A stretch of DNA of 64,000 nt from a bacterium. GTDB taxonomy: Bacteria > Cyanobacteriota > Vampirovibrionia > Gastranaerophilales > Gastranaerophilaceae. A program made the position numbers and the translations under genes. The first letter of the stretch is position 1; each line of letters begins with the position of its first letter. Of this stretch, positions 25,284 to 34,633 are shown piece after piece. A model generated the notes under the pieces. The model was given only the letters and a program-made list of their open reading frames with translations. It had not been told where the DNA came from and searched no databases. Location of the stretch: assembly GCA_014803505.1 (NCBI GenBank), contig JAAVBM010000016.1, positions 30,037 through 94,036 on the forward strand. Reading direction: 5' to 3'.

Positions 25284-26498
25284 ATGTTAGATTTATCATC
25301 TCCAACTATATATATACCTACCATTTTTCTTGTAATTGTGGCTGTTTTTGTATCAATATTACACAAAGATGCAAAAGGTATTATTCATGAAAATACAAAA
25401 GAACTACCGTATTATGACGAAATTGGTCTTTCAATGAATTATATCAGTCGTAATATTACAGAAGAAGGAAGATTTATATATAGAAAAAATGTAAATTCTG
25501 AAATCACTTACGATAATAAAATATATAATTCTCTACGTCATGCCGGAACTTTGTATTCTATGTATATGTATGAACAACTTGGACTGGAGAAAAAATATCA
25601 TAATTTAAGAGTTTTAGCCTCAAAATATTTTGTAGAACGATATATAAGAAAATTAGATGATAATAAATACGTTGTAATTTCTATCCCAGAAGAAGAACAA
25701 ATTAATATGGAAATTGCAAAATCAGGTGCTGCAGGTGTTGCACTCTGCGCTTTAAGCAACTTATATAAAGAAGAACAAGTTAGCTTAGATATACTTCGAG
25801 GTTTGGGTGAATTCATCTTGTCTTTACAAAATGAAGAAGGTGATATTTACGCATATTATGATTTAGAAAACAAAACAATAAACAAAGAAGCCCAAGCAGT
25901 ATTCTATCCAGGAGAAGCTGCAGCTGGACTTTTATATTTATACGAAGTTGATCCGCAACAAAAATGGTTAGTTGCTGCAAAAAAAATATTATCATATTTA
26001 GCAAAAACAAGAAAAAAAATGGAATTAGACATTCCGTTTGATAACTGGTCATTACTGGCAATAGAAAATCTATTCAAAGCTAAGCTTGCAACTCAAGAAG
26101 AATTCAATACGCTAAGAGCTTACGCTGAACAAATGGCAATTCCAATGCTTAGTAACCAAATAACTAATCCTAAAAACAGTTATTATGGAGCTTTTAAAGA
26201 TAATATCAGACCTTGTAGCTTAGGTACAATAATGGAAGGTTTAGCGTCAATTTATTTTTGCACAGATAGCGAAAGTTTAAAACAAATTATTTTCAAATCT
26301 TTATCAATCGGTTGTATGTTTTTAAACAAAGTACAAGTAAAAACAGGAGAACAAGCCGGAGGCTTACCAAACTCTGCTAACTGGGTAAAAGCAGGAGTAA
26401 CTCCGAATGCAAGTGTAATCAGAATTGATAATGTCCAACACGTTGTTACAGGCTGGTTAAAGTTCCAAAATATCTTAAAAATTACAGATAAATGGTAA
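25284..26498 (+). CDS. Membrane-anchored (alpha/alpha)-toroid-like protein
   Basis: A 404-residue protein with an N-terminal hydrophobic anchor (residues 8-25, IYIPTIFLVIVAVFVSIL). The rest shows repeated helix pairs with motifs of six-hairpin (alpha/alpha) toroids: LRHAGTLYSMYMYEQLG, KSGAAGVALCALSNLYK, QAVFYPGEAAAGLLYLYEVD and FDNWSLLAIENLFK, and a Gly-rich active-site-like GGLPNSANWV near the C-terminus. This fold is typical of glycosidases, polysaccharide lyases and epimerases, so a periplasmic glycan-active enzyme is a reasonable guess; the exact family is not recognised. Converges with the GGDEF gene (2-nt gap). Confidence 0.72.
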   Translation: MLDLSSPTIYIPTIFLVIVAVFVSILHKDAKGIIHENTKELPYYDEIGLSMNYISRNITEEGRFIYRKNVNSEITYDNKIYNSLRHAGTLYSMYMYEQLGLEKKYHNLRVLASKYFVERYIRKLDDNKYVVISIPEEEQINMEIAKSGAAGVALCALSNLYKEEQVSLDILRGLGEFILSLQNEEGDIYAYYDLENKTINKEAQAVFYPGEAAAGLLYLYEVDPQQKWLVAAKKILSYLAKTRKKMELDIPFDNWSLLAIENLFKAKLATQEEFNTLRAYAEQMAIPMLSNQITNPKNSYYGAFKDNIRPCSLGTIMEGLASIYFCTDSESLKQIIFKSLSIGCMFLNKVQVKTGEQAGGLPNSANWVKAGVTPNASVIRIDNVQHVVTGWLKFQNILKITDKW

Positions 26499-26500
26499 AA

Positions 26501-27154
26501 TTAAACCAAAACAGTTTTATTTCTACCGCTATTTTTAGCTTCATACAAAGCTTTATCTGTTATTTCTATAAACTGTTCTTTTGTTTGAATTTCATCTGTT
26601 AGTTGGCAAGCGCCGATACTAACAGTAACATTAACAGATTCTCCTTGATAATCCAAACCTAAAGCAGCTACAGTTTTTCTAAATCTTTCTAAAGGAATTA
26701 CAGCCTGATGTATATCTGTTTCAGTTAAAATAACAATAAATTCTTCGCCGCCAAAACGATACACTGTATCTGTTTTTCTAAAAGTCTGTAATGCGGCATT
26801 AGCAACTTGTTTTAGAACAAAATCACCGCATTGATGACCATATGTATCATTAACTTGTTTAAAATGATCTATATCAAACATTACAAGAGTTAATTTATTT
26901 TTATATCTTTGTGCTCGCAAAAACTCTTTTTCATAAGAATTATCAAAACTTCTTCTGTTAGCTAAGCCTGTTAACTCATCAGTCATAGACAAATATTTTG
27001 TTCTAGAGTACATAAAATTGATTTGTTTAATAACTTCTAATTTATTTTCTTCCGGAATATCAAAAGTATGTATAATATTTTCTATGTTTTGCTGAATTTC
27101 ATCTAAAACACCGTCAGGAATATCAAATGATAACTCATCTAAATTTTCAACCAT
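26501..27154 (-). CDS. Diguanylate cyclase (GGDEF domain)
   Basis: A 217-residue cytoplasmic protein making c-di-GMP. After a 55-residue helical N-terminus comes DELTGLANRRSFD, the start of the GGDEF domain, then FDIDHFKQVNDTYGHQCGD with the metal-binding Asp. The active-site loop GGEEF (residues 135-139) is intact and an RxxD inhibitory site (RKTD, 126-129) is correctly placed five residues before it. No sensor domain is visible; the N-terminus may dimerise. A second c-di-GMP protein lies at 50174. Confidence 0.94.
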   Translation of the reverse strand: MVENLDELSFDIPDGVLDEIQQNIENIIHTFDIPEENKLEVIKQINFMYSRTKYLSMTDELTGLANRRSFDNSYEKEFLRAQRYKNKLTLVMFDIDHFKQVNDTYGHQCGDFVLKQVANAALQTFRKTDTVYRFGGEEFIVILTETDIHQAVIPLERFRKTVAALGLDYQGESVNVTVSIGACQLTDEIQTKEQFIEITDKALYEAKNSGRNKTVLV

Positions 27155-27233
27155 AAAGCTCCTCTTAGAGTTATTTTAGCACAAAATAGTTTCACTAAAA
27201 ACAATTACGGCATAAATTTTTAAAACTTTAATT

Positions 27234-28808
27234 CTAAGATTCTTTATTTTTTTTGAATAATAAAAGAAGTGGAATTAACATAAAGCATAACAAGCCAAAG
27301 ATTCTGAAAGAATCCATAAATGCCCATAAATTAGATTGTTTTAACAACGTTCCATACTGTGAATATTCAGCCATATGTTTAGCTACAGAAATATGTGTAT
27401 ATTGTGATAATGCTGCAGTTGTTGACTGAACTCTTTCAATAAATACAGGGTTTAATTCACTAAGTTTACCAACCATCATATTTTGGTGAACTTGACCAAA
27501 CCTTGTAACCATTGTCGCAACTAATGATGTACCTATAGCACTTCCAATATTTTTCAATAAATTTTGAAGTCCTGTTGCATTTGTCATCTGAACATTTGAT
27601 ATAGTTTCCATAGCAAGGTTAATAATAGGAACAAAAGATAACCCCATTCCCAAGCCCATAATAAAGTTTGGAATCATAATATTGATATTTGAAATTTGTA
27701 AGTTCAAAAATCCTAACATAAGACCCGCAACACCTAATAAAAATAAACCAACAGCTACAAGTAATCTTTTATCAACTTTATCAGCAATAAACGCACAAAT
27801 AACAGTAGCCGTCATACATCCTACACCTCGTGGCATCATGGAAAATCCGCTTAAAAATGCAGTATATCCCATCATACTTTGTAAAAATTGAGGAAGAATA
27901 GCAAGAGATGCATATAAAACAGCCTGCATTACAACTGAAATTATCGTTCCTACAACAAAATTTCTATCTTTAAAAACACTCAAATCTACCAGAGTATCTT
28001 TTCTTACAAGTTGAGAAATAAAGAAACAAATTCCGGAAACACAAGAAACGCCAAACAACCAGCAAATCCAAGTTGCATTGAACCAATCGGCATTGTTACC
28101 TTTATCAAAAAATACTTGCAAACATAATAACCATACAGCAAGGAAAAAGAATCCTAAACCATCAATTTTTACATTTTTTTGTTTATGAGAATACGGAGGA
28201 TTAAATAAAAGTTTTTGAGATAAAACAGCTGCAAGACATCCAAACGGAACATTTATATAAAAAATCCACGGCCAAGACCAGTTATCAGTAATCCATCCGC
28301 CTAAAACAGGACCGACAATCGGTGCTACAATGATACCCATTCCAAAAATAGCCATTGCCATACCGCGTTTTTCTTTTGGAAAACTTTCCATCATAATAGC
28401 TTGAGATATTGGCAAAATACCGCCACCGCCAGCTCCTTGCAATATTCTGAATATTACCATTTGTCCAAGGTTTTGTGCCATACCACAAAGCATTGAGGCA
28501 ATTGTAAATATCAAAATACTTATTACATAAAAATTTTTACGCCCAAGAAGTTTACTGAAAAAATCTACCGATGGAATAATTACCCCACTGGCAATTAAGT
28601 AACTTGTTAAAATCCAAATACTTTCATCTCGAGTTGCCGAAAAACTTCCTGCCATATGTGGCAAAGCTACATTCGCAATTGTACCATCAAGCACGTATAT
28701 AAATACGGCAAGCATTGTCGGAATTGCTGAAATCCAAGGATTTTCGGGTAAATATTTATTATCATCATCTAATTGTTTAACATTTTCTTTTATAACTTCT
28801 TCAGACAT
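27234..28808 (-). CDS. emrB: DHA2-family (EmrB-type) multidrug MFS transporter
   Basis: A 524-residue inner-membrane antiporter with about 14 hydrophobic helices. Motif D1 near the start (FIYVLDGTIANVALPHMAGSF) and motif C (GIIVAPIVGPVLGGWITDNWSW; each quoted in two parts by family convention) mark the DHA2/EmrB group, along with FRILQGAGGGGILP. It is transcribed with emrA and marR, and with the divergent TolC-like gene would form a pump spanning both membranes. A hairpin lies in the 86-nt gap after emrA. Confidence 0.93.
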   Translation of the reverse strand: MSEEVIKENVKQLDDDNKYLPENPWISAIPTMLAVFIYVLDGTIANVALPHMAGSFSATRDESIWILTSYLIASGVIIPSVDFFSKLLGRKNFYVISILIFTIASMLCGMAQNLGQMVIFRILQGAGGGGILPISQAIMMESFPKEKRGMAMAIFGMGIIVAPIVGPVLGGWITDNWSWPWIFYINVPFGCLAAVLSQKLLFNPPYSHKQKNVKIDGLGFFFLAVWLLCLQVFFDKGNNADWFNATWICWLFGVSCVSGICFFISQLVRKDTLVDLSVFKDRNFVVGTIISVVMQAVLYASLAILPQFLQSMMGYTAFLSGFSMMPRGVGCMTATVICAFIADKVDKRLLVAVGLFLLGVAGLMLGFLNLQISNINIMIPNFIMGLGMGLSFVPIINLAMETISNVQMTNATGLQNLLKNIGSAIGTSLVATMVTRFGQVHQNMMVGKLSELNPVFIERVQSTTAALSQYTHISVAKHMAEYSQYGTLLKQSNLWAFMDSFRIFGLLCFMLIPLLLLFKKNKES

Positions 28809-28849
28809 TTTATCCTCTATATATTTCCAGTCATTTTGAGGTATTTAAA

Positions 28850-28886
28850 ATGAGATTCTTCATCACAAAATAACAAAGAATCTCAT
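28850..28886 (-). promoter_or_regulatory. Intercistronic hairpin between emrA and emrB
   Basis: Perfect 11-bp stem (ATGAGATTCTT / AAGAATCTCAT) with a 15-nt loop, with no U-run on the minus strand. Comparable to the hairpins after acpP and rpmF. Confidence 0.6.
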
Positions 28887-28894
28887 ATAACAAA

Positions 28895-29881
28895 TTACTT
28901 AACTTTAACTTTTGGAACAACAGACATTCCAGGAACAATATTGTATTTATCAGTATCGATTTTTTCAGTAAACACAATTTTTACAGGAATTCTTTGTACA
29001 ATTTTAACAAATGAACCAACAGCATTTTCCGGTGGGAATAAACTTGATTTTGCACCTGATGCTCTTTGAATTGAATCAACTTTTCCTTTAAAAACTTTAC
29101 CCGGATAAGTATCAATTTTAATATCAACAACTTGTCCCGGTTTCATATCTGTTAATTGATTTTCTTTAAAATTAGCAACAACCCAAACTTCTTCAGGAAC
29201 CAATGTAAATAACGGAGCTCCAGCTGTTACATACATACCTTTTTCTACTCGACGAGAAGAAACAGTTCCGGATTGTGGCGCATAGATTTTTGTATAAGAA
29301 AGATCTAAAGCAGCTTTATCTCTTGAAGCTTTAGCTGATCTTAAATTTGCATCAGCAACAGTTTTTCCACTTTGAGAAAATAAAGCTTGATTTGCTTGTG
29401 TTAAATTTGCTTGGGCAGAATCATATTTTACTTGAGCAGCATCAAATGTTTGTTTTGAAACTGCACCTTGTTCATATAAGTTTCTGTATCTTTCCAAATC
29501 CTTTTTAGCTAAAGCAATATTTGACTCCGCAGCAACAAAATTTGCTTTTGCATTTGATTGATCTAATTTAATTTTTTCATAAGTAGATTCAGCTTGTTCT
29601 AATTTTATTTGATAATCTTCTGCATCAATAACAGCAATCAAATCACCTTCATTAACATGCTGATTATCTTTTATATAAACTTCTTCAATTTGTCCTGATA
29701 CACGTGGAGCAACATTTACTGTTGTTGTTTCTACATATGCATCATCTGTTGATTGAAACTTCATTTCGTGAGCAACATAAAAACCTACTAAAATTGAGAC
29801 TACAGCAATTATTATTGCTAAAATTTTTCTTTTTCTTCCTTTTGGTTTTTCACTTTGTTGTTCTAAAATATTTTCTTCCAT
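28895..29881 (-). CDS. emrA: EmrA/HlyD-family membrane fusion protein
   Basis: A 328-residue periplasmic adaptor. One N-terminal transmembrane anchor (residues 19-38, ILAIIIAVVSILVGFYVAHE) is followed by DDAYVETTTVNVAPRVSGQI, the split lipoyl domain (VNEGDLIAVIDAEDYQ and later YAPQSGTVSSRRVEKGMYV), a coiled-coil hairpin from about 75 to 185, and a beta-barrel domain. It bridges EmrB and a TolC channel. The gene is 11 nt downstream of marR. Confidence 0.94.
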   Translation of the reverse strand: MEENILEQQSEKPKGRKRKILAIIIAVVSILVGFYVAHEMKFQSTDDAYVETTTVNVAPRVSGQIEEVYIKDNQHVNEGDLIAVIDAEDYQIKLEQAESTYEKIKLDQSNAKANFVAAESNIALAKKDLERYRNLYEQGAVSKQTFDAAQVKYDSAQANLTQANQALFSQSGKTVADANLRSAKASRDKAALDLSYTKIYAPQSGTVSSRRVEKGMYVTAGAPLFTLVPEEVWVVANFKENQLTDMKPGQVVDIKIDTYPGKVFKGKVDSIQRASGAKSSLFPPENAVGSFVKIVQRIPVKIVFTEKIDTDKYNIVPGMSVVPKVKVK

Positions 29882-29892
29882 GTTTTAACCTC

Positions 29893-30354
29893 TTATATTT
29901 TCATTTCTACTTCTTTTTCTAAACTTTCTCTAAATTTTATAATCAGACTTTTTAACAAATTTTTATCTTCATCAGAAAAAATCTTCGGTAAATTACTAAT
30001 ATACTCTCTTAATTTTTGAGAAGTTTCTTCTGTAACCTTTTTACCTTTATTTGTAATTTTCATCATACGAACAAGTCTGTTATTTTTAGTATCTGCAAAT
30101 CTTTCAATATAACCTTTCTCTTCCAAAGAATCTAATATTCTACCGGTATTAGATCTATCTTTCAATATTAGTTTAGCCAATTCTCTTTGACAAATATTAT
30201 CATTCAACATAATTACATCAAGAGCATAAAATTCATCCGGAGTAATCGGCATTTCTAATTTTTGAAAAACTTGCACACCTAAAAAGCGGCAATACTTTGC
30301 TGTTTGCTCGAATTGATAAAATATTGAATCTGTATAGTGTTCACATTTATACAT
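29893..30354 (-). CDS. MarR-family transcriptional regulator
   Basis: A 153-residue winged-helix protein. The recognition region is NICQRELAKLILKDRSNTGRILDSLEEKGYIERF, and the wing is ADTKNNRLVRMMKITNKGKKV. It is the first gene of marR-emrA-emrB and faces the TolC-like gene across a perfect TGTTGCA-N2-TGCAACA operator. It presumably represses both units until a drug or phenolic ligand binds, as for EmrR/MprA. Confidence 0.93.
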   Translation of the reverse strand: MYKCEHYTDSIFYQFEQTAKYCRFLGVQVFQKLEMPITPDEFYALDVIMLNDNICQRELAKLILKDRSNTGRILDSLEEKGYIERFADTKNNRLVRMMKITNKGKKVTEETSQKLREYISNLPKIFSDEDKNLLKSLIIKFRESLEKEVEMKI

Positions 30355-30393
30355 CTTTAGATTGAGATTATTCTATATGTTGTAAAAATAATG

Positions 30394-30424
30394 TGTTGCA
30401 TTTGCAACAATATTATGTTATCAT
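30394..30424 (+). promoter_or_regulatory. MarR operator overlapping the efflux promoter
   Basis: Perfect inverted repeat TGTTGCA-TT-TGCAACA at 30394-30409. It overlaps a -35 (TTGCAT, 30396-30401) spaced 17 bp from TATCAT (30419-30424) for the plus-strand channel gene. Its position 40 bp upstream of marR allows autoregulation. Confidence 0.8.
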
Positions 30425-30470
30425 ACTGCTATAAAAATTGCAAGTAATATTTTTAAAGAGGATGTAAACA

Positions 30471-31868
30471 TTGAAAAAGAGTATTATTACATTTATTTTA
30501 GCAAGTTTTGTTTTAACAAATATTGCCCCTTGCTTTGCTATAAATAATAATGATAAAGATAAAAAACCTAAAAAAGTGTCTATTTCAAAATCACATAAAC
30601 TTAGATCAAAAAGTGATATGTTTAAATATGAATATATCAATTATGATTGGTGGAAAAATTTTAACGATGATACTTTAAACAAATATGTTGATTTAGCTAT
30701 AAAAAATAACTATGACTTGAAAATGGCAACTATTGCAGTTGATGAGTATTATCAAGCTGTAAAAATTCAATTTGCAAATCAATTACCTTCTGTTGCTGCA
30801 GGATTTTCTCCGGCATATGTAAAAGAACCAGGTTCAACTTCTTCTGATTGGACTTATTCAACTCCTGTTTTTGCAAACTATGAACTTGATTTATTCTTGA
30901 AAAATAAAAACAAAACCGATGCTTCTAAAAAACAATATGAAGCTTCTTTGCAAGACGAAAGAGCAACATACATTGCTATAGCTTCTGCTGTAGGAACAAC
31001 TTATTTTAATATTGTAAAACTTGATAAAATGATTTCTTTACAAGAAGAAATTGTACAAGACAGAAAAACAATATATGAACTTATGGTTGCCAGAAATAAA
31101 GAAGGTTTAACCTCAACTTCTGATACTGTTAAAGCTAATAAATCTTATATTGCAGGAAATACAAGCTTAATTGAATACAAAAAACAAAGAACAAAATTAT
31201 TAAATCAATTATGTGTATTATTGGGAGAAAACCCAAACAAAGCTGAAACTTTAGAAAGAATCAGTTATGATGACTTACATTTTTCAGGAGAAATTCCATC
31301 TGAAATTTCATCTGAAGTTATCGCTCAAAGACCTGACTATTTAAAAGCTGAAAAAATGGTTCAAAAAGCCGGTATTGATGTTAAAGTTGCAAAAAAAGAA
31401 TTTTTACCATCTTTCAATATTACCGGAATAGCTCTTCTTTTAGGTAGTGAACTTGGCAGCGTTTGGACTACAAAAAACGCACTTACCGCTCTTGCCGCAG
31501 GTGCAAATCTTCCATTATTTACAGGCGGAAGAAAAGTTGCTAATTTAAGACTTAAAAAAGATACTTATGAAAGAGTTTTAAATAACTATTACAAAACCAA
31601 TTTAACAGCAATTCAAGAAGTGAACGATGCTCTTGTAACTATTAAACATGACCATCAAAAATACACAGATACTGAAAAACAAGCAAAATTAGAAAAAGAA
31701 GATTTTGGATACAGTACAAGTAAATATAATGAAGGTACAATATCAAAACTTGATTTAATTCAAGTTAGAGAAAATCTTCTGTACACTGACCAAAAAGTTG
31801 TTAATGATAAAATCGATTGTCTTGTAGATTACATTGGTTTATACAAAGCAGTTGGTACAAAATTATAA
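30471..31868 (+). CDS. TolC/NodT-family outer-membrane channel of the efflux pump
   Basis: A 465-residue outer-membrane factor. The start is TTG at 30471 with an AGAGG ribosome-binding site; the codons after it encode a signal peptide (KKSIITFILASFVLTNIAPCFA). The body has the RND-type OEP features YDWWKNFNDDTLNKYVDLAIKNN, YELDLFLKNKNK, ERISYDDLHFSGEIPSEI, then RPDYLKAEKMVQKAGIDVKVAKKEFLPSF (each a family landmark). Unlike NodT lipoproteins there is no clear lipobox at the cleavage site. Divergent from marR-emrAB, it completes the pump. Confidence 0.92.
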   Translation: MKKSIITFILASFVLTNIAPCFAINNNDKDKKPKKVSISKSHKLRSKSDMFKYEYINYDWWKNFNDDTLNKYVDLAIKNNYDLKMATIAVDEYYQAVKIQFANQLPSVAAGFSPAYVKEPGSTSSDWTYSTPVFANYELDLFLKNKNKTDASKKQYEASLQDERATYIAIASAVGTTYFNIVKLDKMISLQEEIVQDRKTIYELMVARNKEGLTSTSDTVKANKSYIAGNTSLIEYKKQRTKLLNQLCVLLGENPNKAETLERISYDDLHFSGEIPSEISSEVIAQRPDYLKAEKMVQKAGIDVKVAKKEFLPSFNITGIALLLGSELGSVWTTKNALTALAAGANLPLFTGGRKVANLRLKKDTYERVLNNYYKTNLTAIQEVNDALVTIKHDHQKYTDTEKQAKLEKEDFGYSTSKYNEGTISKLDLIQVRENLLYTDQKVVNDKIDCLVDYIGLYKAVGTKL

Positions 31869-31903
31869 CATACACTAAATCTTAATCATATTTTTACTTA
31901 CTA

Positions 31904-31935
31904 AAAAGCCTGTATAAAATATACAGGCTTTTCAT
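31904..31935. terminator. Bidirectional terminator between the channel gene and ilvE
   Basis: AAGCCTGTAT / ATACAGGCTT stem with A- and T-runs on both sides, between two convergent genes. Confidence 0.9.
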
Positions 31936-31953
31936 TTTAGTTTTATTTTCTAT

Positions 31954-32988
31954 TTATGCAATAACTTTAATCCAACCTTCAGGAGCTTCTATTCTTCCTG
32001 ATTGAATACCTGTTAAAGTATCATATAGTTTTTTAGATACAGGACCCATTTCTTCCATACCTGAAGGGAAACAAATTTCTTTACCGTGATCAACAATTTT
32101 GCCGACAGGAGAAATTACAGCAGCAGTTCCGCATAATCCGCATTCTGCAAAATCAGAAAGTTCTGTTAAATATACATCTCTTTCTTCTGTTTCCAATCCT
32201 AAGTATTCTTTCGCTACATACATCAACGAACGTCTTGTAATTGAAGGAAGAATAGTATTTGATTTTGGTGTAACTACTTTATTATCTTTAGTTACAAAGA
32301 AGAAGTTAGCGCCGCCTGTTTCTTCAACTTTAGTTCTTGTTAAAGCATCAGGATATAAGTTTTCATCAAATCCTTCTTTGTGAGCAGTAACAATTGCATG
32401 TAAACTCATTGCATAATTCAAACCTGCTTTAACATGTCCTGTTCCATTTGGAGCAGCACGGTCAAAATCACTTACTTTAAGAGTGATAGGTTTTGCACCG
32501 CCTTTGAAATATGGTCCGACAGGTGAAGCAAAAATTCTAAATTGATATTCAGCAGCAGGTTTAACACCCATAACAGGAGAAGAACCGAACAAGAACGGTC
32601 TTAAATACAAAGATGCGCCGGTTCCGTAAGGTGGAACAAATTTCAAATTAGCTTTAACAACTTGTTCAACAGCCTCAATGAATTTATCTTCAGGATAAGG
32701 AGCCATTTCTAATCTTTGAGCTGTTTCATACATTCTTTTTGCATTCATGTCAGGTCTGAAAACAACAACTTTACCATCTACAGTTGTATAAGCTTTCATA
32801 CCTTCAAAACAAGTTTGTGCGTATTGTAAAACTCCTGCACTTTCGTTCATAACAATATTTTCGTCAGAAGTTAAACAACCTTCATCCCATTTTCCGTCTT
32901 TAAAATTAGAAACAAATCTTTTATCAGTTTTGTAATATCCAAAACCAAGATTTTTCCAATCTATATTAGCTTTTTCCATTGTAGTCAT
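31954..32988 (-). CDS. ilvE: Branched-chain amino acid aminotransferase
   Basis: A 344-residue fold-type IV PLP enzyme, the last step of Leu/Ile/Val synthesis. The catalytic lysine is in NGTGHVKAGLNYAMSLHAI, and other family marks are QTCFEGMKAY, RPDMNAKRM, TKVEETGGANFFFV and AECGLCGTAAVISPVG. It belongs to the larger BCAT type. The frame is open to 33045, but AAAGGAAG lies just before the ATG at 32988, which is chosen; an ATG three codons later (32979) is an alternative. Confidence 0.95.
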   Translation of the reverse strand: MTTMEKANIDWKNLGFGYYKTDKRFVSNFKDGKWDEGCLTSDENIVMNESAGVLQYAQTCFEGMKAYTTVDGKVVVFRPDMNAKRMYETAQRLEMAPYPEDKFIEAVEQVVKANLKFVPPYGTGASLYLRPFLFGSSPVMGVKPAAEYQFRIFASPVGPYFKGGAKPITLKVSDFDRAAPNGTGHVKAGLNYAMSLHAIVTAHKEGFDENLYPDALTRTKVEETGGANFFFVTKDNKVVTPKSNTILPSITRRSLMYVAKEYLGLETEERDVYLTELSDFAECGLCGTAAVISPVGKIVDHGKEICFPSGMEEMGPVSKKLYDTLTGIQSGRIEAPEGWIKVIA

Positions 32989-33037
32989 AAGCTTCCTTTC
33001 TTCATAATAAATGCAAATTACCAATATCAAGGCTATT

Positions 33038-33069
33038 GGTAACAAAGTACCCCGTTCGGCAGAGGACTA
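33038..33069. repeat. R2 element abutting the dnaN stop codon
   Basis: Second copy of the 30-bp GC-rich element seen at 9635 (GGTAACAAAGTACCCCGTTC...). It again merges with the stop codon of a minus-strand gene, and here is preceded by a CCAATA-N7-TATTGG hairpin (33021-33039). Confidence 0.7.
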
Positions 33070-34188
33070 TCTGATTTGAACAGGCATAATCAAGCAAATG
33101 AAATCATCTTCACTATTTGGTTTCAAAACAGTAGCTGATAAACTTGCATTCAAACCAATAATAACTTCATCGCTTTCAATAATTCTCAAAGCATCAAGAA
33201 CAAATTTATAGTTGAAAGCAATCAACAATTCTTCAGCTGTATATTGAATATCGATTTTATCTTCAGATTTACCGGCATCTGGAGTATCAGCAGATAAAGT
33301 TAATTCATTATCAGCAAAAAGCATTTTAACAATACTTGTTTTGTCATTAACCATGACAGAAACTCTTTCTAAAGCTGAAATCAATTGAGAAACATTAACA
33401 ATTGCTTGTTTAGGGCTTTCTGACGGAATCAATTGGTTATATTTTGGGAATTGACCGTCTAAAAGTCTTGAAATTGTTAAAGTTTTTTCTGTTTTCAAGA
33501 TAATTGTAGATTTATCCTTACAAATTTTTATACTATCTTCATCGATAAACGAACTCATTTTCAAAAATTCATTCAATGTTCTTGAAGGGATAATCAATTG
33601 AGTTTGCTCTGTTATACCGCTTGTAAGTTTTTCTCTAACACGAGCAAGTCTGTTACCGTCAGTTGAAGCGATTTCTAAAACACCGTTAGAAAAATCACAA
33701 ACAATACCTGATAACAAATTACTTACTTCGTAACTAGCAGCAGCAAAACCGGCTTGTCTGATAGCTCTTAAGAACGGTTTCAATTCGATATCAAAACATT
33801 TTGTATCATCCAATTCATAATTAGAAACTTCCGGAGGAAATTCATTTGCAGAGATACCAATAATATCAAACTTTGATTTTCTACAAGTAATACTAACGTT
33901 AGTACCACCTTCTTCGTTTTCAAAAGTAACCAATTCATTACCCAATTTAGAAACGATTTCATTTAATTTTTTAGCAGGTAATGTAATTTTTCCAGGTTCT
34001 TCAACTTGAGCATCAACAGTTGTAATTACGGTTAAAACAAGATCTGTTGCAGTTAAACGGATAGAATTATTATCTAAAGTTTCAATCAAAATATTGTATA
34101 AAACAGGTTGAACAGCTTTTTGTGAAGTTGCTCTTTCAACAATTTTGATTCCGTTATATAAATCTTCTTTTCTAATTACAAATTTCAT
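33067..34188 (-). CDS. dnaN: DNA polymerase III beta subunit (sliding clamp)
   Basis: A 373-residue processivity clamp made of three similar domains. The N-terminus MKFVIRKEDLYNGIKIVERATS, TATDLVLTV, KSKFDIIGISANEFP, the central GVLEIASTDGNRLARVREK and the final FICLIMPVQIR (the ..MPVQ/MR ending) are standard. A strong ribosome-binding site (AAGGAGTAAGGG) precedes the ATG. dnaA is not seen in the window, but a cluster of DnaA-box-like 9-mers lies 0.8 kb away. Confidence 0.97.
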   Translation of the reverse strand: MKFVIRKEDLYNGIKIVERATSQKAVQPVLYNILIETLDNNSIRLTATDLVLTVITTVDAQVEEPGKITLPAKKLNEIVSKLGNELVTFENEEGGTNVSITCRKSKFDIIGISANEFPPEVSNYELDDTKCFDIELKPFLRAIRQAGFAAASYEVSNLLSGIVCDFSNGVLEIASTDGNRLARVREKLTSGITEQTQLIIPSRTLNEFLKMSSFIDEDSIKICKDKSTIILKTEKTLTISRLLDGQFPKYNQLIPSESPKQAIVNVSQLISALERVSVMVNDKTSIVKMLFADNELTLSADTPDAGKSEDKIDIQYTAEELLIAFNYKFVLDALRIIESDEVIIGLNASLSATVLKPNSEDDFICLIMPVQIR

Positions 34189-34294
34189 TCCCTTACTCCT
34201 TAGTTATGCTTTATTTAATTATAGGATAAAGACACGGAAATAGAAACAAAATCAATAATACAAAGCAACAAATCTTATTATAAAACGGTAAAAG

Positions 34295-34522
34295 TTATTT
34301 GTTTAAATCAATCAAATCTTCGAGTTTTAAATCAAGAGCTCTCAAAATGGAAAATAAAGTAGTTATTTTCATATCAACTTCAGCATGTTCTATTTTGCTT
34401 ATATGTTGTGGTTGTGCAATACCAGCCATTTCAGCAAGTTTGTCTTGAGTTAATTTTCTTCGAAATCGCTCAAGTCTAATGGCTTCGCCAACAACAATTA
34501 AATCTTTTTTATCTTTTTTCAT
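34295..34522 (-). CDS. Small XRE regulator of module A
   Basis: A 75-residue single-domain HTH protein: IVVGEAIRLERFRRKLTQDKLAEMAGIAQPQHISKIEHAEVDMKITTLF with recognition helix AQPQHISKIEHAE. The frame extends to 34561, but the extra residues are hydrophobic and overlap the divergent promoter, so the ATG at 34522 is preferred. It faces the helical small protein at 34634 across a TTGACT/TATAAT promoter and a 28-bp palindrome. Confidence 0.85.
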   Translation of the reverse strand: MKKDKKDLIVVGEAIRLERFRRKLTQDKLAEMAGIAQPQHISKIEHAEVDMKITTLFSILRALDLKLEDLIDLNK

Positions 34523-34540
34523 AATAATTATTTTAAACAA

Positions 34541-34569
34541 TTGACTAAAATAGTAAAACATTCTATAAT
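34541..34569 (+). promoter_or_regulatory. Near-consensus promoter of module A
   Basis: TTGACT (34541-34546), 17-bp spacer, TATAAT (34564-34569), pointing toward the small helical protein gene. Its -35 lies 18 bp from the divergent regulator's ATG. Confidence 0.8.
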
Positions 34570-34592
34570 ACTAAAATAAATATTGTAATATG

Positions 34593-34623
34593 AAAAACTT
34601 ATATTATAATATAAGTTTTTTTT
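34593..34623 (+). promoter_or_regulatory. Perfect 28-bp palindrome plus T-run in the leader (operator or attenuator)
   Basis: A perfect palindrome at 34593-34620 (half-site AAAAACTTATATTA) is followed by three more T, giving a T8 run, then the AGGAGGT ribosome-binding site. It lies between the likely transcription start (about 34576) and the ATG. As DNA it is a fine dimer/tetramer operator; as RNA it is a weak A-U hairpin followed by U8, which could attenuate transcription. Confidence 0.6.
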
Positions 34624-34633
34624 AGGAGGTATA